Source: Streptomyces sp. NTH33
GTDB taxonomy: Bacteria > Actinomycetota > Actinomycetes > Streptomycetales > Streptomycetaceae
Assembly: GCF_003236365.1 (NCBI RefSeq)
Contig: NZ_POTZ01000018.1
Coordinates: forward strand, 1 to 32,874
Length of the DNA: 32,874 nt
Direction: 5' to 3'
Below are positions 1 to 6,949 of the stretch, piece after piece (the first letter of the stretch is position 1; each line of letters begins with the position of its first letter). Under the pieces are notes generated by a model. The model was not told the origin of the DNA. It did no database searches and was given only the letters and a program-made list of their open reading frames with translations. The position numbers and the translations under genes were made by a program.

Positions 1-126
1 GAACGCCAGGTGCTGATCGTCCGCGACCACGTCCTGTCCGGCCGGGCCTTCTCCTCCCTCGAGGAGATGGACGCCGCCTTCACCGCCTGGGTGCCGCAGC
101 GACGCGGCCAGATCCACAAGACGCAC
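1..126 (+). pseudogene. 3' fragment of an IS21-type (IstA-like) transposase, cut by the window edge
   Basis: Read from base 1 in frame 1, about 42 codons resemble the region of IstA-type transposases that lies after the catalytic core: segments such as VLSGRAFSSLEEMDAAF and WVPQRRGQIHKTH match the pattern I recall for this family, where it is followed by a GEV-type continuation. Here the resemblance stops after the HKTH residues, although the frame stays open because of high GC. The piece therefore looks like a truncated remnant whose right boundary is near 126-130, only about 115 bases before the penicillin-binding protein start. The rest of the gene, if any, lies left of the window. The assignment rests on motif memory only. 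A residual host gene is the alternative. Confidence 0.5.
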
Positions 127-244
127 CCGGAACGTTTCGAGGCCGCCGGACGTATTGATACGTGGCCACACGGCTGTGACAGTGAGAGCAGCTTAGGCCA
201 ATGCCTGTACGCGTGTCCGGCGAATGAGAACGTAGGCTGCCCTC

Positions 245-2545
245 ATGCCAAAGAAGCGCTCCGGTGGAGGCCTGTCGCCCACGCAGCAGGCCGCCAAGTT
301 CCTCGGTGTCAGTGTGCTCGCGGGAGTCGTGATGGCCGGCATCGCGCTGCCCGCGGCGGGCGCGCTGGGCCTTGCGGCCAAAGGGTCGGTCGAGGGGTTC
401 GACGACATCCCGGCCAACCTCAAGCGTCCGCCGCTCAGCCAGCGCACCACGATCCTGGACAGCCGGGGCGGCCAGATCGCCCAGGTCTACTCCCGCGACC
501 GTACGGTGGTGGAGCTGAAGGACATCTCGCCGTACATGCAGAAGGCGATCGTCGCGATCGAGGACTCGCGCTTCTACGAGCACGGCGCGATCGACCTGAA
601 GGGCGTGCTGCGCGCGCTCAACAAGAACGCGCAAGAAGGCGGGGTCGCCCAGGGCGCCTCCACGCTCACCCAGCAGTACGTGAAGAACGTCTTCGTGGAG
701 GAGGCCGGCGACGACCCGACGAAGGTCGCCGAGGCCACCCAGCAGACCCTCGGTCGCAAGATCAAGGAACTGAAGTACGCGATCCAGGTCGAGCAGGACC
801 TGGGCAAGAACAAGATCCTCGAGAACTACCTCAACATCACCTTCTTCGGCCAGCAGGCCTACGGCGTCGAGGCCGCCTCCCAGCGCTACTTCTCCAAGCA
901 CGCCAAGAACCTGACCCTTTCGGAGGCGGCGCTGCTGGCCGGCCTCGTCCAGTCGCCGAGCTACTACGACCCGGCCAACGACGCGGCGAAGGCCACCAAG
1001 CGGCGCAACGTCGTGCTGCAGCGGATGGCCGACGTCGGCGACATCTCCCAGGCGGAGGCCGACCAGGCCAAGAAGGAGCCCCTGGGTCTGAAGGTCACCC
1101 CGCCGCGCAACGGCTGCATCACGGCGGCCAAGGGCGCGGGCTTCTTCTGCAAGTACGTCGAGCAGGTCTTCCGCAACGACCCGGTCTTCGGCAAGACCCG
1201 CCAGGAGCGCGCCAAGATCTGGAACCAGGGCGGCCTGACCATCCGTACGACGCTCGACCCGCAGGCGCAGGACTCGGTGCAGTCCTCGCTGAAGCAGCAC
1301 GTCTACCAGTCGGACCCGGTCGCGGCAGCAGCCGTGCTGGTCGAGCCCGGCACCGGCAAGATCGTGGCGATGGGCCAGTCCAAGCCATACGGCTACGGCA
1401 AGAACGAGACCGAGATCAACTACTCGGTCGGCAACGACCGGGGCGGCTCGAACTTCGGCTTCCCGACCGGTTCGACCTTCAAGCCGTTCGTGGCGGCGGC
1501 CGCGCTGGAGCAGGGCAGGCCGCCCACGCAGGAGTACTCGTCGCCGTACGAGATGCCGTATCCGAGCCCCGTGCAGACGTGCAGCGGCAAGCCCTGGACC
1601 AACCAGAACAACGCGAAGGTGCCGAACGAGAGCAAGTCGGAGGTCGGGCCGTACCAGCTGAAGGAGGCGATGGCCAAGTCGGTCAACACCTACTTCGTAC
1701 AGATGGTCGCCGACATCGGCCTCTGCCCGATGATGAAGGTCGTCGACAAGCTGCACGTGGTGCAGGGCAACGGCGAGAAGCTGCCAGAGGTGCCCGCCAC
1801 CTCGCTCGGTTCCAAGGGCGTCTCCCCACTGACGATGGCGAGCGCGTACGCCGCCTTCGCATCCCGGGGCACGTACTGCACGCCGATCGCCATCGCGTCG
1901 ATCACACAGAAGATCGGTGACAAGGAGAAGCCGCTCGCGGTGCCGAAGTCGACGTGCACGCGTGCCATGTCCGAGAAGACCGCGGACACCATCAACACGC
2001 TGCTGCAGGGCGTGGTCGACTCCGGTACGGGTACGCAGGCCGGCCTCTCGGACCGCGCCAACGCGGGCAAGACGGGTACGACGGACGAGCGCAAGAACGC
2101 GTGGTTCGTCGGCTACACGCCGAACCTGTCGGGCGCGGTGTGGGTGGGCAGCGCCACGCAGCAGGTCAAGATGATCGACATCCGCATCGGTGGCGTCTTC
2201 AACCCCCTCGTCTACGGCGGTCGGGTGCCCGGCCCGATCTGGCGGGACGCGATGACCGGCGCCCTGTCGGGCAAGGACGCCCCGTCCTTCAACCTCGTGG
2301 ACATCCCGGACCCGGAGAAGGACAAGGACAAGGGCGACAGGGACCGGGACAAGGGCAGGGGAAGGGACCGCGGAAACGGCGGTGACAACGGCGGGTTCCT
2401 CGGCGGCCTGGTCGGCGGGGGCAACGGGAACGGCGGAAACAACGGCGGTGGCCCCGGCCCGAACCCGTCCTTCTCCATCCCGGAGGGCCTCTTCCAGGGC
2501 CAGAACGGCGGCCCGCGGGGCGGCAACGGGGGCCAGCGCGGCTGA
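245..2545 (+). CDS. Class A penicillin-binding protein (bifunctional transglycosylase/transpeptidase)
   Basis: This 766-residue membrane protein should polymerise and cross-link peptidoglycan outside the membrane. A short basic N-terminus is followed by a hydrophobic anchor at about residues 17-45. The GT51 transglycosylase domain (about 65-250) shows the catalytic EDSRFYEH motif (Glu106), GASTLTQQ at 137-144, and the AYGVEAASQRYF and LAGLVQSPS motifs. The transpeptidase domain has SxxK as STFK (Ser410-Lys413), SVN at 479-481 and KTG at 609-611, so both activities look intact. The last about 90 residues are a charged Lys/Asp/Arg stretch and then a Gly/Asn-rich tail, as in other Streptomyces class A enzymes. 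The ATG at 245 begins a typical MPKK start. A possible -35 TTGATA (155-160) lies upstream but the -10 is poor. Gene order (PBP, YqeY, metallophosphatase, tRNA-Pro) resembles the S. coelicolor region after wblA, from memory. Confidence 0.95.
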   Translation: MPKKRSGGGLSPTQQAAKFLGVSVLAGVVMAGIALPAAGALGLAAKGSVEGFDDIPANLKRPPLSQRTTILDSRGGQIAQVYSRDRTVVELKDISPYMQKAIVAIEDSRFYEHGAIDLKGVLRALNKNAQEGGVAQGASTLTQQYVKNVFVEEAGDDPTKVAEATQQTLGRKIKELKYAIQVEQDLGKNKILENYLNITFFGQQAYGVEAASQRYFSKHAKNLTLSEAALLAGLVQSPSYYDPANDAAKATKRRNVVLQRMADVGDISQAEADQAKKEPLGLKVTPPRNGCITAAKGAGFFCKYVEQVFRNDPVFGKTRQERAKIWNQGGLTIRTTLDPQAQDSVQSSLKQHVYQSDPVAAAAVLVEPGTGKIVAMGQSKPYGYGKNETEINYSVGNDRGGSNFGFPTGSTFKPFVAAAALEQGRPPTQEYSSPYEMPYPSPVQTCSGKPWTNQNNAKVPNESKSEVGPYQLKEAMAKSVNTYFVQMVADIGLCPMMKVVDKLHVVQGNGEKLPEVPATSLGSKGVSPLTMASAYAAFASRGTYCTPIAIASITQKIGDKEKPLAVPKSTCTRAMSEKTADTINTLLQGVVDSGTGTQAGLSDRANAGKTGTTDERKNAWFVGYTPNLSGAVWVGSATQQVKMIDIRIGGVFNPLVYGGRVPGPIWRDAMTGALSGKDAPSFNLVDIPDPEKDKDKGDRDRDKGRGRDRGNGGDNGGFLGGLVGGGNGNGGNNGGGPGPNPSFSIPEGLFQGQNGGPRGGNGGQRG

Positions 2546-2568
2546 CGGGCCTGCCGGCCACCACGGCG

Positions 2569-2583
2569 AAGGGGCGCACGGCT
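2569..2583 (+). terminator. Left arm of an intrinsic terminator split by two insertion sequences
   Basis: AAGGGGCGC (2569-2577), a single unpaired A, then CGGCT (2579-2583). These bases are the exact complement of AGCCG plus GCGCCCCTT at 5026-5039. If the DNA between the two CTAG copies (2595-2598 and 5011-5014) is collapsed to one copy, the two arms form a 14-pair stem with one bulge, followed on the plus strand by TTTT (5038-5041). It would end the penicillin-binding protein transcript and, to a lesser degree, the convergent yqeY transcript. It cannot fold locally now. Confidence 0.75.
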
Positions 2584-2594
2584 GAGGGCGGTTT

Positions 2595-3686
2595 CTAGTG
2601 TCCTGAGTCCTTGATTCGGTTCAGATATCCGGCGAGGCGTTCGAAGACCTCGTCAGCGGTCCTCGTCCAGACGAAGGGTCTGGGGTTGTCGTTCCAGTCG
2701 GCGATCCAGGTCCGGATGTCCTTCTCCAGGGCTTGGACGTTCTTGTGGACACCACGCCGTATCTGCTTGTCCGTCAGCAGCGCGAACCAGCGCTCGACTT
2801 GGTTGAGCCAGGACGAGCTGGTCGGGGTGAAGTGCATGTGGAACCGGGGATGGGCCAGCAGCCACTTCTGGATCGCGGGCGTCTTGTGGGTGGCGTAGTT
2901 GTCGCAGATCAGGTGGACATCGAGATGGTCAGGGACCTCCTTGTCCAGCTTGGCCAGGAATTTCTTGAACTCCACGGCGCGGTGCCGGCGGTGGAGTGAG
3001 CTGATGACCTCGCCGGTGGCCGCGTTCAGGGCGGCGAACAGGGTCGTCACGCCGCCGCGTAGGTAGTCGTGGGTGCGGCGCTCGGGCATGCCCGGCATCA
3101 TCGGCAGCACCGGCGCCGACCGGTCCAGCGCCTGGATCTGCGACTTCTCGTCCACGCAGAGGACGATGGCCCGCTCGGGTGGGTCCAGGTACAGGCCGAC
3201 GACGTCGCGGACCTTCTCGATGAACTGCGGGTCCTTGGACAGCTTGAAGGTGTCCACCAGATGCGGTTTGAGGCCGAAGGTCCGCCAGATCCGCGAGATG
3301 GTGGACTGACTCAGGCCACTGGCCTCGGCCATCTCCCGCGTCGACCAGTGCGTGGCGTTCTTCGGAGTGGTCTCCAGCGTCCGCACGACCACCTCCTCCA
3401 CCTTCTCGTCGCTCACGGTGCGCGGCGGACCGGGCCGCGGCTCGTCGGACAGGCCCTGGAGCCGGTCGGCCGCGAACCGCTTACGCCACTTGGCCACAGT
3501 GACCGGATGGACGCCAAGCTCCGTTCCTACCGCGGTGTTCGAACCGCCGTCAGCGCACGCGAGCACGATCCTGCACCTCAACGCCAGAGCCTGCGAGGAC
3601 GTCGCCCGCCGCGACCAGCGCAGCAGCGTCTCTCGCTCGTCATCCGTCAGAACCACCTCGACCGTCGGCCGACCCATACGCGCCAT
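2595..3686 (-). CDS. IS630-family DDE transposase
   Basis: The 363-residue protein is full length for an IS630 transposase. An N-terminal helix-turn-helix part (about residues 10-140, with a second HTH-like segment near SGLSQSTISRIWRTFG) precedes the catalytic core. The acidic triad is visible: Asp179 in CVDEKSQ, Asp262 in CDNYATH, and Glu298 in SWLNQVERW. No frameshift or internal stop is seen, so it may be active. The TAG stop codon (2597-2595) is not inside the element: the element ends with the CAC codon, and the stop is made of the TA target duplication plus the next host base. The ATG is about 40 bases inside the right inverted repeat. The gene points toward the 3' end of the penicillin-binding protein gene. 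Confidence 0.95.
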   Translation of the reverse strand: MARMGRPTVEVVLTDDERETLLRWSRRATSSQALALRCRIVLACADGGSNTAVGTELGVHPVTVAKWRKRFAADRLQGLSDEPRPGPPRTVSDEKVEEVVVRTLETTPKNATHWSTREMAEASGLSQSTISRIWRTFGLKPHLVDTFKLSKDPQFIEKVRDVVGLYLDPPERAIVLCVDEKSQIQALDRSAPVLPMMPGMPERRTHDYLRGGVTTLFAALNAATGEVISSLHRRHRAVEFKKFLAKLDKEVPDHLDVHLICDNYATHKTPAIQKWLLAHPRFHMHFTPTSSSWLNQVERWFALLTDKQIRRGVHKNVQALEKDIRTWIADWNDNPRPFVWTRTADEVFERLAGYLNRIKDSGH

Positions 3687-3728
3687 GAGCCCAGCCTACT
3701 TCTATAGCGAGATAAAGACTCATGACAC
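2598..3728 (-). mobile_element. IS630-family insertion sequence, apparently complete
   Basis: The element is 1131 bp, with imperfect terminal inverted repeats: left GTGTCCTGAGTCCTT (2598-2612), right (reverse complement, from 3728) GTGTCATGAGTCTTT, 13 of 15 matching. It is flanked on both sides by TA (2596-2597 and 3729-3730) inside CTAG, as known for IS630, which duplicates TA and prefers CTAG. A single transposase gene fills it on the minus strand. The IS30-type element begins within three bases of its right end, so both elements share the same target. Confidence 0.9.
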
Positions 3729-3731
3729 TAG

Positions 3732-5010
3732 GAGTCGTCGCAACACGTGGTCGTGTTGATCAGGCCGCGAGCAGTTTATGCAGGCGCTCGGCTGGGGTTT
3801 CCCAGCCGAGCGTTTTGCGTGGGCGGCCGTTCAGCTCTGCGGCGACGGCGTCGAGGTGCTCGCGGGTGTGGACGGCGAGGTCGGTGCCCTTGGGGAAGTA
3901 CTGGCGGAGCAGGCCGTTGGTGTTTTCGTTGGAGCCGCGCTGCCAGGGGCTGGCCGGATCGCAGAAGTAGACCGGGACGTCGGTGGTGACGGTGAAGGAG
4001 CCGTGGGCGGCCATCTCCGATCCCTGGTCCCAGGTCAGGGACCGCCTGAGGTGGGACGGCAGCGTCTGGACCGTGGTGACCAGTGCGTCCCGGACGCTCT
4101 CGGCGCCGTGGTCTTTGGGTAGATGCAGGAGCATGACGTAGCGGGTGGCGCGCTCGACCAGGGTGCCGATGGCCGACTTCCCGTCCTTGCCGATGATCAG
4201 GTCGCCCTCCCAGTGGCCGGGCACGGCCCGGTCCTCCGCCTCGGTGGGCCGTTCGCTGATCATGACCATGGGGGTGGCGTATCGCGGCTGGCGCTGTTGG
4301 GCCTGGCGGCGGGGTTTGCGCCGGGCGCGTCCGGTGCGCAGGGCCCGGGCCAGCTCGCGGCGCAGCTCACCCCGGCCCTGGACGTAGAGGGCCTGGTAGA
4401 CCGTTTCGTGGACCACGTGCATCTCCGGCCGCTGGGGGAACTGGGTCCGCAGAGCCTGGCAGATCTGCTCCGGGCTCCACCGTAGGTCCAGGTGGTCCTG
4501 GATGAAGTCCCGCAGCTGCGGGTTCTGGCCGATCTTTCCGGGCTTCGGGCGGGGCCGGCGGGCATCGGCACGGGCCTGGGCCGCGTGCGGGCGGTACTGG
4601 CCGTTGACCGGGTGGCGGTTGCGGCGGATCTCCCGGCTGACCGTGGACGGGCTGCGGCCCAGCTCCGCGGCGATCGCCCGCACGGTCGCCTTCTCCCGCA
4701 GCCGGTCGGCGATGTGGATGCGGTCTTCCTCGCGCAGGTACCGGGACGGCCCGGAAGGCGCTGCCACCGCGTTGATCGGTGGCAGCGCCTTCCGGTTTCC
4801 GTATGCGTGACGCCCGTTGCGCCACTTCTGGCCGGTCCGCTCGTCGATCCCGACGATCCGGCACGCTTCCCGGTTGCTCACACCCTGCTGCATGAGCCGG
4901 GAGTATGCCTCCCGCTCCCTGGTGAGCTTCTTCCTGCCCTGAGGCTTCGTCCGGTCCTTACGGATCTCGAAGTCCATCGCACCCCTTGAACTGGGGTGTT
5001 GCGACGACTC
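3732..5010 (-). mobile_element. IS30-family insertion sequence, apparently complete
   Basis: The element is 1279 bp with 15-bp perfect terminal inverted repeats, GAGTCGTCGCAACAC at 3732-3746 and its complement at 4996-5010. CTAG flanks both ends (3728-3731 and 5011-5014). Because CTAG is its own reverse complement, it could be a 4-bp target duplication or part of a longer inverted repeat. I prefer duplication because the reconstructed empty site then contains a single CTAG. One transposase gene on the minus strand fills the element. Confidence 0.9.
3760..4977 (-). CDS. IS30-family DDE transposase
   Basis: The 405-residue protein has the IS30 layout: an N-terminal helix-turn-helix region (about residues 20-60), a second HTH (RAIAAELGRSPSTVSREI, about 100-117), and a C-terminal integrase-like core. 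The catalytic residues are Asp259 (GHWEGDLIIG), Asp317 (TWDQGSEM) and Glu351 (RGSNENTNGLLRQYFPKGTD). The 33-residue gap between the second Asp and the Glu is the family hallmark. The frame is open and full length, so the element may be functional. The start lies just inside the right inverted repeat. Since yqeY is also on the minus strand and upstream, read-through from yqeY could enter this gene. Confidence 0.95.
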   Translation of the reverse strand: MDFEIRKDRTKPQGRKKLTREREAYSRLMQQGVSNREACRIVGIDERTGQKWRNGRHAYGNRKALPPINAVAAPSGPSRYLREEDRIHIADRLREKATVRAIAAELGRSPSTVSREIRRNRHPVNGQYRPHAAQARADARRPRPKPGKIGQNPQLRDFIQDHLDLRWSPEQICQALRTQFPQRPEMHVVHETVYQALYVQGRGELRRELARALRTGRARRKPRRQAQQRQPRYATPMVMISERPTEAEDRAVPGHWEGDLIIGKDGKSAIGTLVERATRYVMLLHLPKDHGAESVRDALVTTVQTLPSHLRRSLTWDQGSEMAAHGSFTVTTDVPVYFCDPASPWQRGSNENTNGLLRQYFPKGTDLAVHTREHLDAVAAELNGRPRKTLGWETPAERLHKLLAA

Positions 5011-5025
5011 CTAGAACCCAAGGAG

Positions 5026-5041
5026 AGCCGGCGCCCCTTTT
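5026..5041 (+). terminator. Right arm and T-tract of the split intrinsic terminator
   Basis: AGCCG (5026-5030) plus GCGCCCCTT (5031-5039), followed by T residues to 5041. It is the partner of the arm at 2569-2583, from which it is now separated by about 2.4 kb of insertion-sequence DNA. The bases between here and CTAG (5015-5025) would form the 3' side of the original loop. Confidence 0.75.
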
Positions 5042-5057
5042 GCCGATCAGTTGCCGC

Positions 5058-5522
5058 TCAGCCCGCCAGCAGCTTCTTGACCGCGGCGGCGACGCGGCCG
5101 CCCTCGGCCTGCCCCGCGACCTTGGGGTTCACGATCTTCATGACCGCCCCCATGGCCCGCGGCCCCTCGGCACCGGCCGCCTTGGCCTCCTCGACCGCCT
5201 GGGCGACGATCGCGTTCAGCTCCTCGTCGGACATCTGCTTGGGCAGATAGGCGGCGAGCACCTCGCCCTCGGCCTTCTCCCGCTCGGCCGACTCCGTACG
5301 GCCACCCTGCGCGAAGGCCTCGGCCGCCTCCCGGCGCTTCTTGGCCTCCTTGGTGATCACCTTGAGGACCTCGTCGTCGGAGAGCTCGCGCTTCTCCTTG
5401 CCCGCGACCTCCTCCTTGGTGATCGCGGCGAGCGTCAGCCGGAGCGTCGAGGAGCGGAGCTCGTCACGCTCCTTGATCGCGGCGTTGAGGTCATCGTGCA
5501 GCTTCGACTTGAGCGTGGTCAT
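5058..5522 (-). CDS. GatB/YqeY-domain protein
   Basis: The 154-residue protein covers the complete YqeY family (usual length about 150). It starts MTTLKSKLHDDLNAAIKERDE and contains the family signatures LRLTLAAI near residue 30, YLPKQMSDEEL near 95, GPRAMGAVMKIVNPKVAG near 125, and a C-terminal VAAAVKKLL. The family resembles the tail domain of the GatB amidotransferase subunit; its role alone is not settled, with a tRNA-related or RNA-binding function usually suggested. The ATG at 5522 was chosen because the homology begins exactly there; a second ATG lies two codons upstream. The gene converges on the penicillin-binding protein gene. Its downstream terminator is disrupted by the two insertion sequences. 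Confidence 0.92.
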   Translation of the reverse strand: MTTLKSKLHDDLNAAIKERDELRSSTLRLTLAAITKEEVAGKEKRELSDDEVLKVITKEAKKRREAAEAFAQGGRTESAEREKAEGEVLAAYLPKQMSDEELNAIVAQAVEEAKAAGAEGPRAMGAVMKIVNPKVAGQAEGGRVAAAVKKLLAG

Positions 5523-5672
5523 GGATGTGATTGTCGCAGCTACGGCCACTTCCCCGCGCGCCCATTCACGGGGCGCGCCGGTATGCCGACTGCCGGGCCG
5601 GGCCGACGGGTTGGCTCCGCGGCGGCCCTTCGCTGATTTCGCCGCGGAGCACGGGCCTGAGACGATGGACAC

Positions 5673-6599
5673 ATGCGCGCGCGATACGGAGTTCCCCTGG
5701 GCATCACGGCGGTTGCGGCCGCCGGTCTCCTCTACTCGGCGGGTTTCGAGGCCCGCTCCTTCCGTCTGAGGCGGGTGACGGTCCCGGTCCTGCCCTCCGG
5801 CATGCGCCCCCTGCGCGTCCTGCAGGTCTCCGACATCCACATGGTGAGCGGCCAGCGCAAGAAGCAGCGCTGGCTGCGCTCGCTGGCCGGCCTGCGCCCC
5901 GACTTCGTGATCAACACCGGCGACAACCTGTCGGACCCGGAGGGCGTCCCCGAGGTCCTGGACGCCCTCGGTCCCCTGATGGAGTTCCCGGGCGCGTACG
6001 TCTTCGGCTCCAACGACTACTACGGCCCCAAGCTGCGCAACCCCGCCCGCTACCTGCTGGAGAAGACGACCGGCCGCCACGGCCTGAACGGCAACCCGTC
6101 GGCCGTAGGGGCGATCCACAACCCGTGGGAGGACCTGCGCGACGGCTTCGACGAGGCCGGCTGGCTCAACCTGACGAACACGCGCGGCGTCCTCAAGGTC
6201 GAGGGCGTCTCGGTGGAGCTGACCGGCCTGGACGACCCGCACATCAAGCGGGACCGCTACGCACAGGTCGCGGGCGGCCCCTCCGACACGGCGGACTTCT
6301 CGATGGGCGTGGTCCACGCCCCGTACCTGCGCGCCCTGGACGCCTTCACGGCCGACGCCTACCCCCTGGTCCTGGCCGGCCACACCCACGGCGGCCAGCT
6401 CTGCATCCCCTTCTACGGCGCCCTGGTCACCAACTGCGACCTCGACACCGACCGGGTGAAGGGCCTGTCCACCCACACCTCCGAGGGCCGCACCTCCTAC
6501 CTCCACGTCTCCGCCGGCTGCGGCACCAACCGCTACACCCCGGTCCGCTTCGCCTGCCCACCGGAGGCGACGCTGCTGACGCTGGTGGGGCGGGACTAG
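5673..6599 (+). CDS. Metallophosphoesterase with an N-terminal membrane anchor
   Basis: This 308-residue calcineurin-like phosphoesterase shows all metal-binding motifs in order: SDIHM (Asp54, His56), NTGDN (Asp84), GSND (Asn114), VVHAP (His215) and GHTHGG (236-241). Residues 7-25 are a single hydrophobic segment that could be a membrane anchor or signal, so the catalytic domain is probably on the outer face of the membrane or held at it, as in YkuE/YaeI-type enzymes that act on lipid-linked phosphates. The substrate cannot be read from the sequence. The gene is divergent from yqeY, 150 bases away, and tRNA-Pro follows downstream on the same strand. The motifs are clean and the length is normal. 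Confidence 0.93.
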   Translation: MRARYGVPLGITAVAAAGLLYSAGFEARSFRLRRVTVPVLPSGMRPLRVLQVSDIHMVSGQRKKQRWLRSLAGLRPDFVINTGDNLSDPEGVPEVLDALGPLMEFPGAYVFGSNDYYGPKLRNPARYLLEKTTGRHGLNGNPSAVGAIHNPWEDLRDGFDEAGWLNLTNTRGVLKVEGVSVELTGLDDPHIKRDRYAQVAGGPSDTADFSMGVVHAPYLRALDAFTADAYPLVLAGHTHGGQLCIPFYGALVTNCDLDTDRVKGLSTHTSEGRTSYLHVSAGCGTNRYTPVRFACPPEATLLTLVGRD

Positions 6600-6648
6600 C
6601 CCCCACACCTCCGCCCCGGTCCGCCGCCACCGCCCCACCAAAACCGGA

Positions 6649-6678
6649 TTTCGTCTCCAGCCGCCAGTGGGCTAAAGT
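6649..6678 (+). promoter_or_regulatory. Candidate promoter of tRNA-Pro
   Basis: A TAAAGT -10-like box at 6673-6678 lies 31 bases before the tRNA. A weak -35-like TTTCGT is at 6649-6654, with 18 bases between. The -10 fits the Streptomyces TANNNT pattern, but the -35 is poor. No other element was seen in 6600-6708. Confidence 0.4.
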
Positions 6679-6708
6679 AATCGTCGTCGCCGCGACAAGC
6701 AGCGACAC

Positions 6709-6782
6709 CGGGGTGTGGCGCAGCTTGGCAGCGCGCTTCGTTCGGGACGAAGAGGTCGTGGGTTCAAATCCCGCCACCCCGA
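6709..6782 (+). tRNA. tRNA-Pro (anticodon CGG)
   Basis: A complete cloverleaf of 74 bases can be drawn. The acceptor stem is CGGGGTG (6709-6715) with CACCCCG (6775-6781) and discriminator A. The D arm is GCGC-loop-GCGC. The anticodon stem is CTTCG/CGAAG around loop TTCGGGA, with anticodon CGG at 6743-6745. The T arm is GTGGG-TTCAAAT-CCCGC. The 3' CCA is not encoded, as usual in Streptomyces. It reads proline CCG codons, frequent in this GC-rich genome. Prophage-type genes begin just downstream, so the 3' end is the likely integration site. Confidence 0.95.
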
Positions 6783-6800
6783 CAGAAAAAGATCAAGGTA

Positions 6801-6831
6801 GAGGGCGTTTCCCCAGGTGGGAGACGCCCTC
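6801..6831 (+). terminator. Intrinsic terminator after tRNA-Pro
   Basis: GAGGGCGT (6801-6808) and ACGCCCTC (6824-6831) form a perfect 8-bp stem, extendable by two weaker pairs, around a 15-base spacer. T/C-rich bases follow. It would end the tRNA transcript. Whether it is host or element DNA depends on where the attachment core lies. Confidence 0.6.
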
Positions 6832-6866
6832 TCTCGTGTTTCGGGCCACTGCTGGGCCTTGCTCTC

Positions 6867-6893
6867 GATGGCTATGGATGGCTCTCGATGGCT
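6867..6893 (+). repeat. Three GATGGCT direct repeats at exact 10-bp spacing
   Basis: GATGGCT occurs at 6867-6873, 6877-6883 and 6887-6893, one per helical turn. The outer two are part of a longer 13-base repeat, GCTCTCGATGGCT (6861-6873 and 6881-6893). The set lies about 85 bases past the tRNA, close to the presumed left attachment site. Phased short direct repeats are typical of integrase-arm or excisionase binding sites, but no binding can be shown from sequence. Confidence 0.6.
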
Positions 6894-6949
6894 GCCTCTT
6901 GCTGGCTTTGCCCCCAGCCTGCCCCCGGATGATCATGCTGCCGTACTGG

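Noticed and set aside
80..1756. 558-codon minus-strand frame antisense to the penicillin-binding protein gene
   Set aside because: Low-complexity Leu/Arg/Val composition and no motif; mirrors the codon bias of the plus-strand gene.
10..1920. Very long open frame overlapping the penicillin-binding protein in another frame
   Set aside because: Beyond the first about 42 codons it is Arg/Gly/Pro-rich out-of-frame reading of the real gene, a GC effect.
5523..6641. Upstream extension of the yqeY frame through the metallophosphoesterase
   Set aside because: YqeY homology starts exactly at 5522; the extension is antisense to a clear enzyme gene.
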